Part shown: in pieces, positions 33,661-41,027 of the stretch
Position numbering within the stretch: position 1 is the stretch's first letter
Layout of the letters: the number at the start of each line of letters is the position of its first letter
Source: Micromonospora_J zhanjiangensis
Lineage (GTDB): Bacteria; Actinomycetota; Actinomycetes; Mycobacteriales; Micromonosporaceae
Assembly: GCF_042650605.1 (NCBI RefSeq)
Contig: NZ_JBHSBN010000002.1
Location: 186,001 to 250,000 of the forward strand
Length of the DNA stretch: 64,000 nt
Direction: 5' to 3'
Made by a program: the position numbers and the translations under genes
Notes under the pieces: model-generated
Databases searched by the model: none
Seen by the model: the letters and a program-made list of their open reading frames with translations, nothing else
Told to the model about the DNA's origin: nothing

Positions 33661-34797
33661 ATGACGACCCTGCCCATGATCCCCATCAGTCCGGACGGGA
33701 CCATCGGTGGCGCCGGCTCCCGCCGCGCCGCGATGCCGCCCCGTCACCTCGCCGACCTCGACCTGGCCGGCCGACAGGCGCTCGTCGCCGAGCTCGGCGA
33801 GCCCGGGTTCCGGGCCAAGCAGATCTCGACCCATTACTTCGGTCGGCTGGTCCGTGACCCGGCACAGATGACGGATCTGCCCGCCGCGACCCGCGAGCGG
33901 CTGGCCGACGCGTTGCTGCCCCGCCTGCTCACGCCGGTTCGGGAGATGTCCTGTGACGACGGCGCCACCCGTAAGGCGCTGTGGCGGCTGCACGACGGCT
34001 CGCTGGTCGAGAGCGTGCTGATGGGCTACCAGGACCGGGTGACCGTCTGCATCTCCAGCCAGGCCGGCTGCGGGATGGCCTGTCCGTTCTGTGCCACCGG
34101 TCAGGCCGGGCTGACCCGCAACCTGTCCACCGCCGAGATCCTCGACCAGGCGGTCTACCTCGCCGGTGTGGCCGCCTCCGGGGCCGTCGCGGGCTCACCC
34201 GCCCGGTTGTCGCACGTGGTCTTCATGGGCATGGGGGAGCCGCTGGCCAACTACGCCAGGGTGGTCGCCGCGGTGCGCCGGCTCTGCGCTCCGGCCCCGG
34301 AGGGGCTGGGGCTGTCCCAGCGGCACATCACCGTCTCCACGGTCGGTCTGGTGCCGGCGATGCGCAGGTTGGCGGAGGAAGACCTGTCGGTAACCCTTGC
34401 GTTGTCGCTGCATGCGCCCGACGATGAGCTTCGCGACGAACTCGTGCCGGTGAACCAGCGCTGGAAGGTGGCCGAGGTGCTGGATGCGGCCTGGGCCTAC
34501 GCGAGCCGGACGGGGCGGCGGGTGTCTATCGAATACGCGATGATCAGGGATGTGAACGACCAGCCGTGGCGGGCGGATCTGCTGGGTCGGCTCCTCGCCG
34601 GCCGGCTCGCGCACGTGAACCTCATCCCGCTCAACCCCACCCCGGGCAGCCGGTGGGACGCCAGCCCGAAGCCGGTCGAACGCGAGTTCGTACGGAGGCT
34701 GCGGGCGGCGGGCGTCTCGACTACAGTCCGTGACACCCGTGGTCAGGAGATCGACGGTGCGTGCGGCCAACTGGCCGCCACGGAGGTGGAGCGGTGA
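33661..34797 (+). CDS. rlmN: 23S rRNA A2503 / tRNA A37 C2-methyltransferase RlmN
   Basis: RlmN is a radical-SAM enzyme. The 4Fe-4S cysteines form CxxxCxxC (Cys137, Cys141, Cys144) in QAGCGMACPFCATGQ. The catalytic cysteine near the C-terminus is Cys368 in EIDGACGQLA, and the SAM-binding GEPL and an HAP motif (LSLHAPDDELRDELVP) are present. At 378 residues it is full length. The A2503 role is known from E. coli. A GAGACT box ends 9 nt before the ATG, suggesting a short or absent leader. The next gene is a DivIVA-type protein 172 bp downstream, in the same direction. Confidence 0.95.
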   Translation: MTTLPMIPISPDGTIGGAGSRRAAMPPRHLADLDLAGRQALVAELGEPGFRAKQISTHYFGRLVRDPAQMTDLPAATRERLADALLPRLLTPVREMSCDDGATRKALWRLHDGSLVESVLMGYQDRVTVCISSQAGCGMACPFCATGQAGLTRNLSTAEILDQAVYLAGVAASGAVAGSPARLSHVVFMGMGEPLANYARVVAAVRRLCAPAPEGLGLSQRHITVSTVGLVPAMRRLAEEDLSVTLALSLHAPDDELRDELVPVNQRWKVAEVLDAAWAYASRTGRRVSIEYAMIRDVNDQPWRADLLGRLLAGRLAHVNLIPLNPTPGSRWDASPKPVEREFVRRLRAAGVSTTVRDTRGQEIDGACGQLAATEVER

Positions 34798-34969
34798 ACG
34801 GGACCGCCGGTCAGCTGGCCGGGAGCGCGAACGGCGGTTCGGTGGACGTACGGAACGGGTGGAGAACGCCGGCCCGGAAGACGGGTTCGGCGTGCGGGCG
34901 CGTGGAGCGATCGGTACGGGGCGACGGCGTCGGTCAGCCGGGTGACGAGCGAACGAACCAGGAGAAATA

Positions 34970-36331
34970 GTGGCGAGTCAGGGGCAGCGTTTCCGGCGCA
35001 AGGCGCTTCGCCGGGGCTACAAGGTCGAAGAGGTGGACGAATTCCTCGACCGGGTCGAGGCCACGCTCGCCGGTGAGCGGGTCGGCGCGCCGGTCGCCTC
35101 GCAGGAGGTCCACGAGGTCGTCTTCCGGGTCCGCTTCAACGGCTACGACGAGTGGCAGGTCGACCTGCATCTCGATCGGGTCGAGCGGCAACTCGCCGAG
35201 ATGGAGGAGCGGGGCGGCTCGGGCCGTCCGCCGGAGGCACGAGGGGCGGACCGCCTCGCCCCGGCCGACCGCTTCGGCCCTCCGGACCGGATGGGCCCCC
35301 CCGACGCGATGGGCCTCCCCCCTGGCCGGATGGGTCCCCCCGACCGCATGGGCCCCCCTGACCGCATGGGTCCGCCGGATCGGATGGGTCCGCCGGATCG
35401 GATGGGTCCGCCGGATCGGATGGGTCCGCCGGATCGGATGGGTCCGCCGGATCGGATGGGTCCGCCGGATCGGATGGGTCCGCCGGATCGGATGGGTCCC
35501 CCGGATCGGATGGGTCCCCCGGATCGGATGGGTCCCCCGGACCGGTTCGGTCCGCCGGACCGGATGGGGGCACCCGACCCGACGGGCATGCCGCCCGGCC
35601 GGACGGGACCGCCGGACCGGTTCGGTCCGCCGGATCGCTTCGGTCCGCCGGACCGGTTCGGACCGCCGGACCGGGACACCCGGGGTGGCCCCGCGCTGCC
35701 GCCGCGCCCCGCGCCGGCGCAGCCCGGCCCGGCCGCGGACCGGTACAACGAGTACGACGAGCCGACCGGTGGCTTCGGCGGCGGCTACGACGCGCCCCGT
35801 GGTGGTGGCTTCGACGGTCCGCGCGGCCCCGGGGGACGGGGTCCGGGCGCACCGGCGGGACCGCGCGGGGCGGGCGGCTTCGAGCCGGACGACCGGTTCG
35901 ACGGGTTCGACACGGGCCGGCGCGGAAAGATGGACATGACCGCCGAGATCCGGCTGCCCGACCGTGATCCGCGCCCGACCGGGCGTGGCCCGGCCGGCCC
36001 GCCGCCGGTGGGACCGCCCCCGATGGGCCCACCGCCGATGGGCGGTCCGCCGAGGCAGGGTCCGGCGATGGGCGGAGCGGGCGGGGACATGCAGCGGGTG
36101 GACGAGATCCGCCGGTCGTTCCAGGTCCGCCGGTTCGGCAGCGGGTACGACCCCGACCTGGTCGACCGCATGTTCGACGACATCCTGTCGAGCATGTCCG
36201 GCCGTGGTCCGCTGCCGGTCGGCCCGGCCGAGTTGGACGCGCCGCAGTTCCCGCTGGTGCCCGGTGGCTACTTCGAGGCCGAGGTGGACGCCGCCCTCAA
36301 GGAGGTCAAGGACATCCTGTTCCGGCGCTGA
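34970..36331 (+). CDS. DivIVA-domain protein with a Met-Gly-Pro-Pro-Asp-Arg repeat region
   Basis: This 453-residue protein has a DivIVA-type motif at each end. The N-terminal one (residues 7-40) reads QRFRRKALRRGYKVEEVDEF and is followed by a small beta-rich domain. The C-terminal one (about 378-453) has RRSFQVRRFGSGYDPDLVDR. The middle 300 residues are disordered and dominated by (RMGPPD)12 plus FGPPDR variants, then Gly/Pro-rich sequence. DivIVA proteins mark curved or polar membrane and guide growth and septation in actinomycetes; unlike Wag31 this one lacks a long coiled coil. The start is GTG at 34970, just after AGGAGAA. It may act as a scaffold that forms condensates, which is speculation. 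Confidence 0.85.
   Translation: MASQGQRFRRKALRRGYKVEEVDEFLDRVEATLAGERVGAPVASQEVHEVVFRVRFNGYDEWQVDLHLDRVERQLAEMEERGGSGRPPEARGADRLAPADRFGPPDRMGPPDAMGLPPGRMGPPDRMGPPDRMGPPDRMGPPDRMGPPDRMGPPDRMGPPDRMGPPDRMGPPDRMGPPDRMGPPDRMGPPDRFGPPDRMGAPDPTGMPPGRTGPPDRFGPPDRFGPPDRFGPPDRDTRGGPALPPRPAPAQPGPAADRYNEYDEPTGGFGGGYDAPRGGGFDGPRGPGGRGPGAPAGPRGAGGFEPDDRFDGFDTGRRGKMDMTAEIRLPDRDPRPTGRGPAGPPPVGPPPMGPPPMGGPPRQGPAMGGAGGDMQRVDEIRRSFQVRRFGSGYDPDLVDRMFDDILSSMSGRGPLPVGPAELDAPQFPLVPGGYFEAEVDAALKEVKDILFRR
35327..35542 (+). repeat. 18-bp coding minisatellite (12 copies)
   Basis: Twelve consecutive units encode RMGPPD. Seven central units (35366-35491) are identical at DNA level (ATGGGTCCGCCGGATCGG), three that follow differ only by synonymous changes, and diverged FGPPDR units flank both sides. 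Identity at silent sites implies recent expansion by slippage or unequal exchange. Confidence 0.97.
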
Positions 36332-36348
36332 ACCGGACCGGAACGTTC

Positions 36349-36388
36349 GACGAGGGCCCCCCGGAGTCGTACCGGGTGGGCCCTCGTC
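36349..36388. terminator. Bidirectional terminator
   Basis: Eleven-base perfect arms (GACGAGGGCCC at 36349-36359 and its complement at 36378-36388) lie between the converging DivIVA-type gene (+) and the DUF2631 gene (-). Confidence 0.75.
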
Positions 36389-36413
36389 GGTTGTCGGGCG
36401 TGCGTCGCGGTCG

Positions 36414-36635
36414 TCAGGACCGGAGGCCGTTGCGGCGCAGGATCACATCTCCGATGACGATGACCAGCAACGCCACCGCGATGCCGATCAGCCAGATGTT
36501 CTCGACGTTGCCCCGGTGGTTGCCGCACAGCATCAGCAGCAGCATCCCCGCGGAGACGACGGCGCCGATCCGGCCCGCCTTGCGGTGTCCCGGCTTGTGT
36601 TGGTCCGGGGACGTTACCGGCTCGCTTCCTGCCAC
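36414..36635 (-). CDS. DUF2631 small membrane protein
   Basis: This 73-residue protein has a short charged N-terminus (HKPGHRKAGRIGAVVSAG), two membrane helices (about 24-38 and 47-65) and a basic C-terminus RRNGLRS. It matches the actinobacterial DUF2631 family, which in mycobacteria also lies between the rlmN/cdsA and dxr segments. Function unknown. The GTG at 36635 has a strong ribosome site (GGAGGGAAGG) just upstream on the minus strand. It ends 26 bp from the shared terminator. Confidence 0.85.
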   Translation of the reverse strand: MAGSEPVTSPDQHKPGHRKAGRIGAVVSAGMLLLMLCGNHRGNVENIWLIGIAVALLVIVIGDVILRRNGLRS

Positions 36636-36833
36636 TTTCGGTCCTTCCCTCCTGAAGCGGATCTCCGGTTAGTCTGGCACGCCCGGTTGTCCCGGCGGTG
36701 CGCGGTCTCCGACTCGGCCGCCGCCCGGGCCTGGTTCGACGGCCGCAACCCGGCGTCGAGGCGCGGCCCGCCGGGGGCTCCGGTAGCGTTTTGCGATGGG
36801 ACGACGATTTCGGCGATCGAGGGGGACTGTGTG

Positions 36834-38429
36834 GTGCGCTTGACCGGTACGGGGCACGCGAGCATGCGGATCGACACCGCGGCGGGCAGCATTCTGTGTG
36901 ACCCGTGGGTCAATCCGGCCTATTTTGCCTCATGGTTCCCATTCCCGGACAATTCCCAACTGGATTGGGAGACGCTCGGTCAGACCGACTACCTGTACGT
37001 CTCCCACCTGCACCGGGACCACTTCGACGCCGCGCACCTCAAGCGGTTCGTCTCGAAAAAGGCCACCGTCCTGCTCCCCGAGTACCCCACCTCGGAGCTG
37101 GAGGACGAGCTGCGGGAGTTGGGCTTCACCAGCTTCCTGCGGACGACGACCAACGAGGTGGTCGAGCTGGACGGCGGCCTCAAGGTGATGATCCAGGCGT
37201 TGACCAGCCCCACCGACGGCCCGATCGGCGACTCGTCGCTCTGGGTCGAGTACGACGGCGTCCGGGTGCTCAACCAGAACGACGCCCGCCCCACCGATCT
37301 GAGCGTCTTCGCGGAGTTGGGCCACGTGCACGCCCACCTGCTGCAGTTCTCCGGCGCCATCTGGTACCCGATGGTCTACGAGCTGCCGAAGGCGGCCAAG
37401 ACCGCGTTCGGCAAGCAGAAGCGGGACCGCCAGTTCGACCGGACCTGGCGCTACATCGACGACCTGAAGGCGTCGTACGTCTTCCCGATCGCCGGACCGC
37501 CGTGCTTCCTGGACGACGAGCTGTGGCAGTTCAACGACATCCACGGCGACGAGGGCAACATCTTCCCCGACCAGTCGGTCTTCCTGGCCGAGTACGCCAA
37601 GGTGGGCGGGACGAACGGGGTGGTGCTGCTGCCCGGCAGCGTCGCCGAACTCACCCCGGACGGCTGCGAGACCACGCATCCCACCCCGGTCGACGAGTTC
37701 TTCGCGAACAAGGTCGCGCACCTGGAGGAGATGCGGGAGCGCAAGCGGCCGATCATCGAGGCGGAGAAGGCCTCCTGGCGGCACCCCGAGATCGACGTGC
37801 TGAAGGAGATGAAGCGCCGGATCGAACCGCTGCTGGACGAGTCCATCTACCTCGCCAAGGGCGTCGGCGGTCCGGTCCGGTTCGACCTGGTGGGCTACGA
37901 CAACGAGAGCGTCGAGTCCATCGTGGTGGACTTCCCGGGCAAGCAGGTCCGGCCGTACGCGGACGAGAAGGTCCGGTACCGGTTCCGGACCGAGCGGGCG
38001 CTGATCGAGCACCTGCTGTTCATCGACGAGGTTGACTGGGTCAACTCGCTCTTCCTGTCCTGCCGGTTCTCGGCGGCCCGGATCGGCCAGTACAACGAGT
38101 TCGTCTACGCCTTCTTCAAGTGCCTCTCCGAGGAACGCCTCCAGTACGCCGAGGGCTGGTACGACGAGCACGAGCGGACCACCGACGCCGAGGACATCAC
38201 GCTCGGCGACTGGACCGTCCAGCGCCGCTGCCCGCACCTGAAGGCGGACCTGAGCCGGTTCGGCATCGTCGACGGCGACCAGTTGACCTGCCAGCTGCAC
38301 GGCTGGCGGTTCGACCTGACCAGCGGCCGGTGCCTGACCAGCGTGGGCCACAAGATCCGCGCACACAAGGCGGACGCGTCGGCGCCGGAGCAGGCCGCCG
38401 TGCCGCAGGAGACGGTCACCGAGCGCTGA
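36834..38429 (+). CDS. Metallo-beta-lactamase fold protein fused to a Rieske domain
   Basis: A 531-residue two-part protein. The N-terminal part (1-260) is an UlaG/RomA-like metallo-hydrolase with HLHRDH (His58, His60, Asp62, His63) and further histidines in LGHVHAHL. A middle helical region of about 180 residues follows, and a C-terminal Rieske 2Fe-2S domain has Cys466-x-His468 and Cys486-x2-His489 (RRCPHLKAD, TCQLHGW). The same pair of domains, in reverse order, makes up vertebrate CMP-Neu5Ac hydroxylase, so an oxygenase-type role is conceivable. No ferredoxin or reductase gene is adjacent. The start is one of two GTG codons (36831, 36834); the second has better spacing to GAGGGGG. Convergent with the next gene. 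Confidence 0.85.
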   Translation: MRLTGTGHASMRIDTAAGSILCDPWVNPAYFASWFPFPDNSQLDWETLGQTDYLYVSHLHRDHFDAAHLKRFVSKKATVLLPEYPTSELEDELRELGFTSFLRTTTNEVVELDGGLKVMIQALTSPTDGPIGDSSLWVEYDGVRVLNQNDARPTDLSVFAELGHVHAHLLQFSGAIWYPMVYELPKAAKTAFGKQKRDRQFDRTWRYIDDLKASYVFPIAGPPCFLDDELWQFNDIHGDEGNIFPDQSVFLAEYAKVGGTNGVVLLPGSVAELTPDGCETTHPTPVDEFFANKVAHLEEMRERKRPIIEAEKASWRHPEIDVLKEMKRRIEPLLDESIYLAKGVGGPVRFDLVGYDNESVESIVVDFPGKQVRPYADEKVRYRFRTERALIEHLLFIDEVDWVNSLFLSCRFSAARIGQYNEFVYAFFKCLSEERLQYAEGWYDEHERTTDAEDITLGDWTVQRRCPHLKADLSRFGIVDGDQLTCQLHGWRFDLTSGRCLTSVGHKIRAHKADASAPEQAAVPQETVTER

Positions 38430-38449
38430 CCGGCCGCTCGTCCGGCCGG
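38430..38449. terminator. Hairpin at the convergent junction
   Basis: CCGGCCG (38430-38436) pairs with CGGCCGG (38443-38449) directly after the MBL-Rieske stop; an antisense gene ends 55 bp further on. Confidence 0.4.
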
Positions 38450-38504
38450 GGGGCGGGCGCCGTGGCCGCGACCGGTGGTCGGTCCGGTGGCGCGGGCGCC
38501 GGGA

Positions 38505-40106
38505 CTACGGCCGGCCGAGGTCGGCCAGGATGCGGCGGGCGGCGTTGTGGCCGGCGGCGCCGATGACGCTGCCGGCCGGGTGACAGCCGGCGCTGCCCGC
38601 GTACACGCCGGGCACCCCGGTGGCGTACGGCATCCGGTCGGCGAACGACACCGTGTTGTCGACGTGGTGGATGTGCCCGCCGGTGATCCCGAAGTGCGCC
38701 TCGATCCCGGGCGGCGGCAGCGGGACCGTGTCGGCCACCAGGTCCGCCGTGCCGGGGGCGTACCGCTCGCAGATGCCCAGCAGGGTGTCCACGTACCCGG
38801 GCAGGGCCTGCGCCCAGGTGGTGCCGGCCAGGTCGTACGGCACGGACTGGACGAACAGCGCCGACGAGTGGTGCCCGGCTTCGTCCTGCAACGACGGGTC
38901 GACGGTGGTGTGCAGGTACCACTCGATGGTCGGCTCCGCCGGCAGCCGGCCGGCCCGCACGTCGGCCCACATGGCCCGCAGCGCCGCCATCGGCGACTCG
39001 CCCCCGGCCGCGCCGTCGACCAGCGACGCCGAGCCGGGCAGCAGGTGGATGGTGGAGCCGAACGGGCTCGGCGCGTCCGCCGGCAGGCAGGAGAACCGGG
39101 GCAGCCCGGTCAGCGCCAGGTTGAGCTTGAGCGTGCTGCCGGTGCGCCGGACCGCCGCCATCCGGTCCACCAGCGGGGCCGGCGCCGCGCCGTCGGGCAG
39201 CAGGTCCAACAGCCGGTACGGATCACAGGCGCCGAGTACCACGCCGGCCGTGATCTCCCGCCCGTCGGCCAGCACCACGCCGCTCGCGGCGCCACCGTCC
39301 AGGGTGACCGCGGCCACCGGCGTACCGCTGGCGATCGTCGCCCCGGCGGACCGGGCGGCGTCGGCGAACGTCGCCGAGACGGTGCCCATGCCGCCCGCGG
39401 CGATCATCCAGGTGCCGTCCGAACCGGGCAATCTACACATGTTATGGACGAGAAAGTTGTGCCCGGTGCCCGGGTCGTCCGGTCCGGCGTTCAGGCCGGA
39501 CAGGCCGTCGGTGACGGCGTACATGGAGACCAGCAACTCGGAGGCGAAGTCGAAGCGGGCCAGGTAGTCGGCGACCGAGCCGGTGACCAGGTCGACGAAG
39601 ACCTCCCGCAGCGCGGGCCGGACGTACCGCTCGGCGGTGTCCGCCACCGGCAGCGGTTCGGCCAGCCAGGCCGGCGCGAGGTCCTCGCGCAGCGCGGCCA
39701 ACTCGGCCTGCATCGCGTCGTCGGCCGCGACGTCGGCCGGGGAGAAGAAGGCCGCCATCTGCGCCCGGGTCGCCGCCCGGTCCGACCCGAACAGCAGGTA
39801 CGGCGAGCCGGGGCCGCCCGGGGTGGGCAGGAAGTAGTGCGGGTCCCGGCGCAGCACCGGGATGTCCACGTCGAGTGTCTTGATCAACTCCGGCGGCATC
39901 AGACCGAGCAGGTAAGACCCGGTGGAGTGACGCAGGCCGGGCACGTGTGCGAACGGCCGCTCGGTACGGGTGGCCCCGCCGATCACCTCGGCGGCCTCCA
40001 GGACCACGACGTCGAGCCCGGCCCGGGCCAGCAGCACGGCCGAGACCAGTCCGTCGTGCCCGGCGCCGATGATCACGACATCCGCCCGGGTCGGCAGGTC
40101 AGTCAT
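38505..40106 (-). CDS. Phytoene-desaturase-like FAD oxidoreductase
   Basis: This 533-residue flavoprotein has the N-terminal FAD/NAD-binding motif VVIIGAGHDGLVSAVLLA, EAAEVIGGATRTE at the second beta strand, and a C-terminal ATG-box-like segment (VPGVYAGSAGCHPAGSVIGA) that closes the FAD site. It belongs to the CrtI/NAD(P)-amine-oxidase superfamily. No phytoene synthase or other carotenoid gene is nearby, so a carotenoid role is not supported; many such homologues remain uncharacterised. It lies 11 bp downstream of the TetR gene on the same strand and may be co-transcribed with it and regulated by it. Confidence 0.88.
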   Translation of the reverse strand: MTDLPTRADVVIIGAGHDGLVSAVLLARAGLDVVVLEAAEVIGGATRTERPFAHVPGLRHSTGSYLLGLMPPELIKTLDVDIPVLRRDPHYFLPTPGGPGSPYLLFGSDRAATRAQMAAFFSPADVAADDAMQAELAALREDLAPAWLAEPLPVADTAERYVRPALREVFVDLVTGSVADYLARFDFASELLVSMYAVTDGLSGLNAGPDDPGTGHNFLVHNMCRLPGSDGTWMIAAGGMGTVSATFADAARSAGATIASGTPVAAVTLDGGAASGVVLADGREITAGVVLGACDPYRLLDLLPDGAAPAPLVDRMAAVRRTGSTLKLNLALTGLPRFSCLPADAPSPFGSTIHLLPGSASLVDGAAGGESPMAALRAMWADVRAGRLPAEPTIEWYLHTTVDPSLQDEAGHHSSALFVQSVPYDLAGTTWAQALPGYVDTLLGICERYAPGTADLVADTVPLPPPGIEAHFGITGGHIHHVDNTVSFADRMPYATGVPGVYAGSAGCHPAGSVIGAAGHNAARRILADLGRP

Positions 40107-40117
40107 GCTCCGGGAGC

Positions 40118-40918
40118 CTAGTGCGCGACCGGCCCGGCCGGCAGGGTTCCGCGGTCGTGGTCGCCGGTCGGGTCGGGGTCGTGGTCGCCGGTCGGGTCGG
40201 GGCGGTCGGCGCCGCCGGTCGGGTCGGGGAAGAACTGGTGCAGGAAGGCGACCAGCTCCGTCTCGAACAGCGCCGCCGGGTCGGTGACCGCCCACTGGAC
40301 CTGTCCGAAGACCGCCATCGAGACCAGGCCGTGCAGCCGGGTCCAGCCGGTCAGGAAGACGTACGCGACCTCGACCGGCAGGTCGCCGTGGCTGCGCCGG
40401 AGCGGTTCGAGGTACGGGTCGAGCCGGTCGGTGAGCAACTCCCGGGGCGGGGTCCGCACCGGCCGGTTGCGCGCCAGTTCGGCCATGGGGCGCAGGAAGA
40501 CCGCGCCGAACCGGGCGCCGGGGTGATCCGCCGTGCCGCACCCGTCGGCGAACTCGGCGATCCCGGGTACCGGGGGACCGAAGATCAGCGCGTACTCGGC
40601 GGGGTGCGCGACCGACCAGCGGCGGAAGGCCCGGGCCATCTCGGCGACCTGGGCGAGCGGATCGTCGCCGGCCGCGTCCCGGGCCGTCTCGACCCGTTCG
40701 CGCATCTCGTCGAACAGGTCACCGGCAAGCGCTCCGACCAGCGCCTCCAGGCTGGGGAAGTACCGGTAGATGGCGGGTGCGGTCATGCCCATGTCCCGGG
40801 CGATGGCGCGCAGCGAGACGGCCTGCGGGCCGCCGCCGGCCAGCAGCCGGCGGGCGCCGTCCTTGATCTCGGACACCGTCGCCGAACGCAGCCGTTCCCG
40901 GCGGTTCGGTGCGGCCAT
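40118..40918 (-). CDS. TetR family regulator (with C-terminal Asp-rich tail)
   Basis: This 266-residue regulator has the HTH in AVSLRAIARDMGMTAPAIYRYF (residues 36-57), a TetR_C domain with many bulky residues, and an unusual Asp/Pro/Thr-rich tail (DPTGDHDPDPTGDHD) produced by a 24-bp duplication at 40154-40201. It is divergent from an MMPL exporter; the two repeats AACGCCGTT between them are a likely operator. It probably represses itself, the downstream oxidoreductase gene and the MMPL gene. ATG 40918 is chosen because AAGGGGG ends 7 nt upstream. Confidence 0.9.
   Translation of the reverse strand: MAAPNRRERLRSATVSEIKDGARRLLAGGGPQAVSLRAIARDMGMTAPAIYRYFPSLEALVGALAGDLFDEMRERVETARDAAGDDPLAQVAEMARAFRRWSVAHPAEYALIFGPPVPGIAEFADGCGTADHPGARFGAVFLRPMAELARNRPVRTPPRELLTDRLDPYLEPLRRSHGDLPVEVAYVFLTGWTRLHGLVSMAVFGQVQWAVTDPAALFETELVAFLHQFFPDPTGGADRPDPTGDHDPDPTGDHDRGTLPAGPVAH
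40154..40201. repeat. 24-bp direct duplication in a regulator tail
   Basis: Two consecutive identical 24-bp units beginning GTCGTGGTCGCCGGTCGGG, followed by a third diverged one, encode the repeated DPTGDHD-type tail of the TetR protein on the minus strand. Confidence 0.8.
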
Positions 40919-40942
40919 CGACACACCCCCTTGACGCGAGCT

Positions 40943-40972
40943 AACGCCGTTGCAATAGTAAACGCCGTTAAC
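40943..40972. promoter_or_regulatory. Probable TetR operator between regulator and MMPL gene
   Basis: AACGCCGTT occurs twice (40943-40951 and 40961-40969), starts 18 bp apart. Each is a near-palindrome (AACG-C-CGTT), and the second lies in GTAAACGCCGTTAAC, which is symmetric over almost 15 bp. A TetR dimer could bind at each. Confidence 0.65.
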
Positions 40973-41027
40973 TCAACTGAACGTAGTCGCAGTTTACGCC
41001 GGTACGACGTACGAGGGGCCGGGACCG

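Noticed and set aside
34794..34970. 58-codon frame starting at the rlmN stop (GTGA overlap)
   Set aside because: The overlap looks like coupling, but the product is low-complexity, ends exactly at the DivIVA-type start and has no known relatives I can recognise.
35327..35542. CRISPR-like array
   Set aside because: Units are directly joined without unique spacers, stay in frame and encode RMGPPD; no cas gene is present.
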